Below, piece by piece: positions 58,101-64,000 of a stretch of 64,000 nt of DNA. Every line of letters starts with the position of its first letter. Position 1 is the stretch's first letter. The DNA lies in contig CM040092.1 in the NCBI GenBank assembly GCA_022496805.1, forward strand, positions 22,772,113 to 22,836,112. Reading direction: 5' to 3'. The notes under the pieces are model-generated. The model did not search any database, was not told the origin of the DNA, and was given only the letters and a program-made list of their open reading frames with translations. The translations under genes were made by a program, and so were the position numbers. This DNA is from Pohlia nutans. Its lineage: Eukaryota; Streptophyta; Bryopsida; Bryales; Mniaceae.

Positions 58101-61100
58101 TGCTTTACATGTCCCTTGCTTAAAATAATGGAGTGTCGAATATGCTTAGATATGCAATTTTACCTCAACTTTAGCTCGGTGAACGTTTGAAAGGGAAGGT
58201 ATCTGAAAGGCATCTTGGAAGATAGGTTACTTTTCATATTTATGCCCCATTTGCGTCAGATTTCGAAAAGGACCCCTGTTGTATAGGTAAAGATTGTTAT
58301 GTACGTACTTGTGAAATCAACTTTTGGGTTTATAAACTAAGACGACGATTGTAGAGATTGTTTAGTAGAGGTTTTATATTTGTTCTTACTTCCGTTGTCC
58401 TTCGTTGACCTACAGATTTTTTCTGAAGCTGTGCAATGCAGTTGTGTCAGGATTTGATTAATATTTGTATCATTTTAACATGGAGCATTTGCATCAGGTG
58501 TGTTAGCTGATTTGGTCGCAAATAACGAAGAGTTGCAGAAAGCTGCGGCTGAACAAAATGCAGTTGAAAAGTTAGCTGATTTCCTGCTTCGAGAGGAAGT
58601 TCCATCAAAGCAGCTGGAGGGAGTGCTCTGGGGTCTTAGTGAACTCTGTTCTAAACTTGAGGAGAGCAGGCGGCAGCTTCTTGAGTTGCAGGTTTGCAAT
58701 TCTGCATGAAGTGCTGGGCTAATCTTAAAAATGATTGTAAAACTGCATTCGGTTTCATTGACTAGCTTCTATTGTGAACAGGGGTTTCAGTAAATTAGAC
58801 TGTTTCAGGAGCTTTTAGACAGCTTCATGAAGAGAATCTTTCGTGTGGTTCATGGAGAGGTCTCTTAATGGTCGCAGTGATTGTATGGAGGTGTCCATTC
58901 GTATCATGGAGAGGCTTCTGTATGATTACTATTGACCGTAGAGAGACCTCCTCATGAATCATTGGGAAGATTCTCTTTATGGTGATGTCAAAGTTTTTGA
59001 GACAGTCTAATATTACTGTTTGCGTTCATTTCAATTATTTTTCTTGATGAACCCTTATTGACCTAGGTCTATCATATACTTCTAGCTCACTCTGTTCCTC
59101 CTGCTTGGAATCTCTATTTGACTTACTTTTGAGTTGAATAGAATGTCTATGTGGGTAGTGATGTGGTCATACTAAGGCTAATCCCATCAGAAGTCTGAAG
59201 CTAAGGTCCTTTGGGACCGGAATAGTACTGGGATGGGTGATATCCCGGGAAGTCCCGTAACCAGGAGTAGGTGATAGTAACGAAGGGTTTAGGACTAATT
59301 AAGGTGGGGCTGGGTGGTGATAGGACTGGAAAAGTTTAAACACCTCGTTGGCTTTGGCTGCACCATTGCTGCTCCGCCCTTTGGTTAGTCATCTTCTTGG
59401 GTTTTTTCAGTGTTAGCGTATCTACTTCAATTCTGTACTCCTTTTCATTGCTTGGTTGTTTCTAATACCCTCCATCCCTATGTATGTAGTAGGCTACCTC
59501 ATAGAGGAAGTCTTCTGGTCATAGAGCACAGAAAGTGATTTTTCAGTGGGTATGGTCAATGAACTGGAGTTTGGCTAACGATGCCAGACAGCTATTTTGG
59601 TAGATAATTTTGGACTCTGGCATAATTCGACCGATGATGGTTGCTTGCAGGTGCAAGGGTCCCTCGTTGCAGCTTTGCGTCATCCTTGTGAAGGAGTGAA
59701 GGTGGCTGCATGTGCTTGTGTTAGGAGTCTCTCTCGTTCAGTTAAGGTTGTTTGTTCTTCACCTTTTTTCTATTCAAAGCTGATGTGGGTAGCGTACCCA
59801 TGTGTATCGATGTTTGCTCTTGAGGATAAATTAACTCTCAACTTTGAGGTATCGACCTTTTGTGTAAGGACGAATTTTCGACTGCTGACGTTGCAATTGA
59901 AACTTATTGAAATATTGGTGACTGTGGGTGTGCAACAGAACTTGCGCACTAGCTTGACAAGTGAACAATTTGTACGACCACTGCTGCAATTAATGAATGA
60001 CTCTTCTCCAGCCGTTCAGGTAGTGCTATGTTTGTGCAAGGTCTTTTGGAAAAGGAAGAAGTCCCGTTGTTTCTTGTGGCATTTCTTGCAACTTAACTTT
60101 AATACTTGGTTAGTCACAATTTAAAAATATTCAGTTCTCTATTTGGTTTTAATTGCATGTACTTGAGAAGGATATTGCGGCAACTAATATTTAAGCTCTT
60201 TGCTATTACTGTTCAAATGCAGGCTGAAGCCTTGACTGCTGTAGGGAATATTGTCCTCGACTTCACTCCTCAAAAATCGGTGGTCATGCAAACTGATGGT
60301 ATTGCCCAGCTCATAAATCTGGCACAATCTATGGATCATACTCTCAGACGAAATGCAGTTTTGGCCTTGAAGAATTTGCTCTTTATGGCAGACATCATAG
60401 TGAAACGTCGAGTGATGGCCGAGCTAACAGTTCCTACTTTGTGTGACCTGATTCGAGGTAAGTCGGGCTTCATATCACTCGCTTCATGAAGGCCTCACTC
60501 TGAAGTGATTTTATTCTATGGATGTGTTAACCTCAATTAGCTATTCAAGCTGGGATTTTCTTAAGTTGCACTTCAATGTTGTTCTAGTAATCTTCAAGTC
60601 TTTTACTGGAGTTTTTTCTAATTGAAATGATTCGTCTTATTGCTTGCAGACGCTGAAGAGGAAGTGCAGGAACAAGCAATCACCCTTGTGCGGAATCTCG
60701 TGTATGGAGAACAAGAATCTGTTGATCAAATCTTTTGTGATGGAAGCATGCTATTCCAGGCTATAGAGGAGCAGCTCACCAATTCCTGTCCCGATATATC
60801 TTTGCAGGTGTGATCTCATGCAGTCTTGCCCTTCTTGAGTAAAGTTTTCGATCATAGAGTTTATTCCTGTTTTAAAAATCCATGAAGGTGACGGAGAGAA
60901 GGAGGTTGATTTGTACTTGGGCTTGTGGTATTGTTGTTTGTCTTGTCAGAGTTAATTTGGTTTGAGTAAGAAGTAGATCGTGTTGTCGAAATTAGTTAAT
61001 CAGGTGTTGTTAGTAATGGTCTTCAGGGTGCTGATTTTGTTGTTGAATCCTCAGGCTCTTTATGTAATCAACAACGTGGTATCTGGAAGCGAGGTGCACA

Positions 61101-61541
61101 AGGAGGCTGTTATGACATCAATCCTGTCTTCTCAATCAACAAATAACACTTCCTGGCTTACTCGTTTTCTGCAAGACATGAGCAACCCTCAGCTGAGAGT
61201 TGTAGCTGTCTGGTGTATTATCAACCTTTTGTATCCTGTTGGCGATGGTATCAGCTCACGTGTGGTCAGGCTGCGGGAAGCTGGGGTGGAAGCCCAGCTT
61301 CAAAAGATGCAGGACGATTCATGTTTGGATGTAAAAGTAAGGTTTTTGGTTTATTTTATTTTCATTTAGCAGCCTTTGAATGTGCTGTAGTTTTTCTTCT
61401 GGCGCTTTATCTGATTGATTTGCTGAGAAAAGGGTCAATCATTCTAACTATTTTTTTTCCTTTTTTTGCATGCAGAGTCACGTAAAGACAGCTTTAGAAT
61501 ATTTCAAGCCCGCAACTGTCACCACAACTTCAGGGCACTGA
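55125..61541 (+). CDS. ARMC8: ARMC8/GID5-like armadillo repeat protein
   Basis: Nine coding exons with consistent phase: 55125-55448, 57504-58032, 58498-58691, 59651-59746, 59939-60019, 60223-60457, 60650-60807, 61055-61336 and 61476-61541, giving 654 residues, close to the 673 of human ARMC8. Armadillo repeats fill the protein. Recognisable blocks are GNKTKKLSYIKLGAVPRVVE near the N-terminus, RNAVLALKNLLFMAD, then EEVQEQAITLVRNLVYGE, ALYVINNVVSGSEVHKEAVM, VVAVWCIINLLYP, and a C-terminal LDVKSHVKTALEYF matching the LDVKxRVKTAL end of ARMC8. ARMC8/Gid5 is the substrate-receptor-binding scaffold of the CTLH/GID E3 ubiquitin ligase. The start is the first ATG, in GC-rich sequence. Introns are 160-2055 bp; intron 1 is repetitive and intron 3 holds a 5S-like sequence. 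Minor splice-site errors are possible, especially around the short exons 4 and 5. Confidence 0.88.
55480..56700. repeat. Decayed tandem copies of the exon-1/intron-1 junction
   Basis: Inside intron 1, a module containing TTCTGAAAATGTTGCAAAAC then GGAGATAACTG recurs at about 55590, 56100 and 56310. It matches the last 30 or so bases of exon 1 (CTCAAAATGCTGCAAAATGG then AGATACCAAG). The accompanying intron motif GTAATGTATGGCGTTGG recurs at about 55486, 55671, 55978 and 56677. The intron therefore grew by repeated local duplication across its own 5' splice site. Confidence 0.7.
59159..59265 (+). pseudogene. 5S rRNA-like sequence in intron 3
   Basis: GGTCATACTAAGGCTAATCC then CATCAGAAGTCTGAAGCTAA, and later AGTACTGGGATGGGTGA then ATCCCGGGAAGTCC, follow the order of eukaryotic 5S rRNA (GATCATACC, ATCCCATCAGAACTCCGAAG, TTAAGC, AGTAGTACTxGGATGGGTGACC, TCCxGGGAAGTCC). 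The internal A-box-like and C-box-like control regions are recognisable. Roughly 15 bases near position 20-30 of 5S are missing and several positions differ, so it is a pseudogene or the head of a 5S-derived (SINE3-type) retroposon. It is a single copy in an intron, not an array. Confidence 0.7.
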
Positions 61542-62440
61542 ACGGTAGTTTTGAAGGTAGCGCTTATTGTTGCTGTGGGAACATGTAGCATCCTCTTTCG
61601 CATGCCTTCACCATGCAATATAGTGGGTGGGTTCGCCTCTTGGGCTTTCGGTGTGTGCAGTCAACTACGGGTTATTTCTGCGGTAACCCAGTCGCAAGGA
61701 CTTGAGAGTGCTTGTAATGAAAAGCCTTGCAGTTTGAATGGAGATTATCGAAACAAGCCCATCTATACATCTGATGCCCACGGCCAGCAAGTTGGTCGTT
61801 TACCTGCAAGTTCAGGGTAAGTCGGCCTTACGCCATTTGGTTGTTTCTGATTGAATGGGTGCTACCACAATGGGATGGTAAATGATTATTATGTGCTAAC
61901 ATGTTTGATGATTTTGCAGGGGGAGGAGGGCTCACTGTGCTACAAATTTACCATGGAGGTGGGGAGCCTTCACTGACATCTGATTAGGTTTTTTCTTTTT
62001 GTAGTCTGGGAGATTGGTTTTCAGTAATTAGATTGACGCAGGCACTTTTGAATGGTATTGTACAGTAGTTGTTACTGAGCCAAGCTTGTTTGCAACTCAG
62101 AGTACTAAGGTAATTTTTTCTCAGTTGATCAAATTTCTTGGTCCCACTTCGTTTAGTTATCATAATGGTTAGTGTACCAATCAGTGTAGTTTTGAATCAG
62201 GATTTCCCCATGGTCCGGTGCTTCATGTAATCGAATGCACTTAATGGGGTGGTCCTCTAGGATTGTATTTTACAGCCTCCCTTTGTCCAGGGTGCACCAT
62301 TAAAATCTTTCCATTACCACAGTACGTAGTGTGATCGTGGTGGTAATGTTTCAAGTTTTCAATCCTATCGGAACTTGCTGTTATATCTCTTCTTTCTTCG
62401 GTCATGGCTTTGTGATGTCTGTAGCTTTCAGTTTCGTTAG
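61542..62440 (+). other. Probable 3' UTR and downstream sequence of the ARMC8-like gene
   Basis: No further armadillo coding sequence is found. CAGG|GTAAGTCGG at about 61818 and TTTTGCAG|GGG at about 61918 could bound a 3' UTR intron. Open frames here are short and unsupported. Confidence 0.35.
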
Positions 62441-62610
62441 CTGACTTAGTCGTCCTTCAGATGTTTGAGTTCCTCGTTGTGAAGCTTAGAACTTGTATCT
62501 TCCGCATTATGCTCTGTAAACACAGCAACCAAAAAGTTACTATCTTTTGTCACTCTGTAAATGCGATCATATGTAAATATTGTCTGGATTCTTTAACTTT
62601 ACCTGGTTTC

Positions 62611-62648
62611 ACCACCATGACCACCATGACCACCATGACCACCATGAC
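62611..62648. repeat. 9-bp tandem repeat (ACCATGACC), 4 units
   Basis: CACCATGACCACCATGACC is repeated without interruption. The surrounding 113-codon frame (62461-62802) encodes an MTTMTTMTTMT run here and has no recognised domain; I do not call it a gene. Confidence 0.9.
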
Positions 62649-62916
62649 ATGCGACTTGTTATTCACCATTGTTTTGGGTAAAATGCCCAATCTCATGGAT
62701 TCTCCAAATAAGCATATGCGCTTGAGGCATGCCTATTTGCAAAATCTACTCAAGTGCTTTGAACAACACATTGAGATGGAAGAAAGGAACATACGATTGT
62801 GACTCCTAATAACTTGCACTACTGAACTCATTATCATCACACTCTCCAATATCACATTTCATGGAATATTTGCTATTGTGTACACAATTGATTGGGCACG
62901 TTCTACATGGCAAGTT

Positions 62917-63192
62917 ACCGTCGTACCATAGCCCGGTCGCCAAAAAAATAAAAACATAAAAAAATGTAAAAAATTGGAAATTATAAGGACCAAAAACTGA
63001 AAATAGAATAACTATTTCTAGCTATATTTTGCTATTTCTAAGCTCTTTGGGCCACTTTGGAGCATTTTTAATCATTTTTCACTCAAAAACAAAAATCAAG
63101 AAAGTCATTTTTTGAGAAACAAACCTTATTTTTTCAAAAAAGTAATAAATATTTGTTTATGGGGTGGCGACCTAGCTATGGTACTATGGTAT
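62917..63192. mobile_element. MULE-like MITE with 10-bp target duplication
   Basis: The 276-bp element is flanked by ATGGCAAGTT at 62907-62916 and 63193-63202. Its ends are imperfect inverted repeats (ACCGTCGTACCATAGCCCGG then TCGCCA; right arm TGGCGACCTAGCTATGGTAC). A 9-11-bp duplication with no coding capacity fits a Mutator-type MITE. Confidence 0.6.
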
Positions 63193-63545
63193 ATGGCAAG
63201 TTGTTTTGAACACATGTACAATTAATTATCCCTCTCTATCATGACATGTTTGGGAAGCCCTTACTTCAAGGTGGCAGATATGGATTAGTCATATAAATGA
63301 CTTGTGAATTACTTGAAACAATAATATCCTGTGTCATATTATGGAGGATAGAGTGTTTGTTGGTTACGAAAGGGGTGATACAAAAAGGTTCTGAGTGTAC
63401 CATATTAGTTTCGCTTTTAAATAATTCTAAGAATAGATAATGATAATTTCGGAAAATTATTCTTCAAAAAGAAATTGTAAGGGAAAAATGGATTTCAGAG
63501 AATATTCTTTGAAAACCAAATCTACCTTTAGAAATAATTAATAAT

Positions 63546-63926
63546 TCATCCGAGGAAGGACGAACGTGCTATGAAGGTACGGTATTTTGTGGGGTGGTCA
63601 CCTTCGAGTGGCAATGAGCCATGGATGCTTTCTTGTTGTTCAAGAAGCTGTAAAACACGTCGACGTTCGTCCTCGTTTTGCATTGTCTTCAACTGCTTCC
63701 TCCGTTCGGTGAACTGAGCCACTCGCTCCGCAAGCATCTTGTCCAGCTTCTCCAGCGTCGCCACGCTGTCGTCAATAATATTTCGCACCGTGGTGGCCGC
63801 CACTTGCCCAAACAGAGAACTCAACAGTTCCTGGCCCTTGGAATCTCGCGGCCTCAAATCCTCTCTCAGAGCTTCATCTGAATTGCCCAGAGATTGATCT
63901 TCACCCATTGAACCTGAACAACCCAT
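63546..63926 (-). CDS. Uncharacterised small helical protein (126 aa, perhaps the last exon)
   Basis: The frame starts MGCSGSMGEDQSLGNSDEAL and ends TKYRTFIARSSFLG. The middle (VATLEKLDKMLAERVAQF, then KQLKTMQNEDERRRVLQLLE) is strongly helical and charged, probably a coiled coil. MGCSGS would fit N-myristoylation and palmitoylation if this is the true start; a second Met (MGEDQ) lies six codons on, and TTGTTCAG just before it could be a splice acceptor, in which case the real start is outside the window. I recognise no family. Codon use looks genuine, without repeats. It is convergent with the ARMC8-like gene. Confidence 0.5.
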   Translation of the reverse strand: MGCSGSMGEDQSLGNSDEALREDLRPRDSKGQELLSSLFGQVAATTVRNIIDDSVATLEKLDKMLAERVAQFTERRKQLKTMQNEDERRRVLQLLEQQESIHGSLPLEGDHPTKYRTFIARSSFLG

Positions 63927-64000
63927 TACAGCAATCCATCAAACCCTGACATAAAAAATTTGTGAACCTTTGTTAGCATTAGCATACTAAAGCATCACAT

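Overview
This is a nuclear, land-plant-like window in which two intact multi-exon host genes sit among layered transposable elements. The plant signals are a CACTA element with TNP2, DUF4218 and DUF4216 regions, a Ptta/En/Spm-type (Transposase_24-like) gene, Ty1/copia, Stowaway- and Harbinger-type MITEs, telo-box motifs (AAACCCTAA) upstream of the host genes, and GT-AG introns. A long Sfi1/centrin-binding-like protein favours a lineage with centrioles and motile sperm (bryophyte, lycophyte or fern). That lineage assignment is an inference; no species is claimed.

Layout. 0.8-2.1 kb holds small MITEs, one nested in another. 2.3-9.7 kb is a minus-strand CACTA TNP2 gene whose five exons join into one recognisable protein but carry two frameshifts at A-runs; its introns hold further MITEs. 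11.0-17.2 kb is a plus-strand three-exon Transposase_24-like gene preceded by a 25-bp minisatellite and broken by one in-frame TAG at a conserved tryptophan position. 19.0-20.5 kb holds a 1.28-kb MITE and a Stowaway MITE.

20.7-31.1 kb (minus) is the first host gene. I resolved 20 coding exons with consistent phase, giving about 1338 residues: a disordered N-terminus, coiled coils, about ten Trp-centred Sfi1-like repeats, more coiled coil and a disordered tail. MITEs lie in two of its introns. Upstream is a 363-bp tandem duplication with a telo box in each copy.

35.4-39.0 kb is a dead copia element interrupted by unrelated DNA carrying a BEACH-type gene fragment and a small secreted-peptide-like ORF. 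39.6-42.3 kb is minisatellite DNA around a 1.6-kb TIR element, followed by a decayed MULE transposase with a SWIM zinc finger. 44.4-50.5 kb is a Harbinger-type MITE split by an intact copia retrotransposon (minus strand, 1366-residue polyprotein, LTRs identical by eye, TSD TGGGT). 50.5-51.6 kb is TA-rich simple sequence.

55.1-61.5 kb (plus) is the second host gene, an ARMC8/GID5-like armadillo protein of the CTLH/GID ubiquitin-ligase complex (9 coding exons, 654 residues). Its first intron holds decayed tandem copies of the exon-1/intron junction, and its third intron holds a 5S rRNA-like sequence. A short uncharacterised gene lies on the minus strand at the right edge.

The recurring theme is a set of at least four MITE families whose ends read TTAA-CCCYTAA, as expected of piggyBac-like non-autonomous elements. 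No piggyBac transposase is visible in the window.
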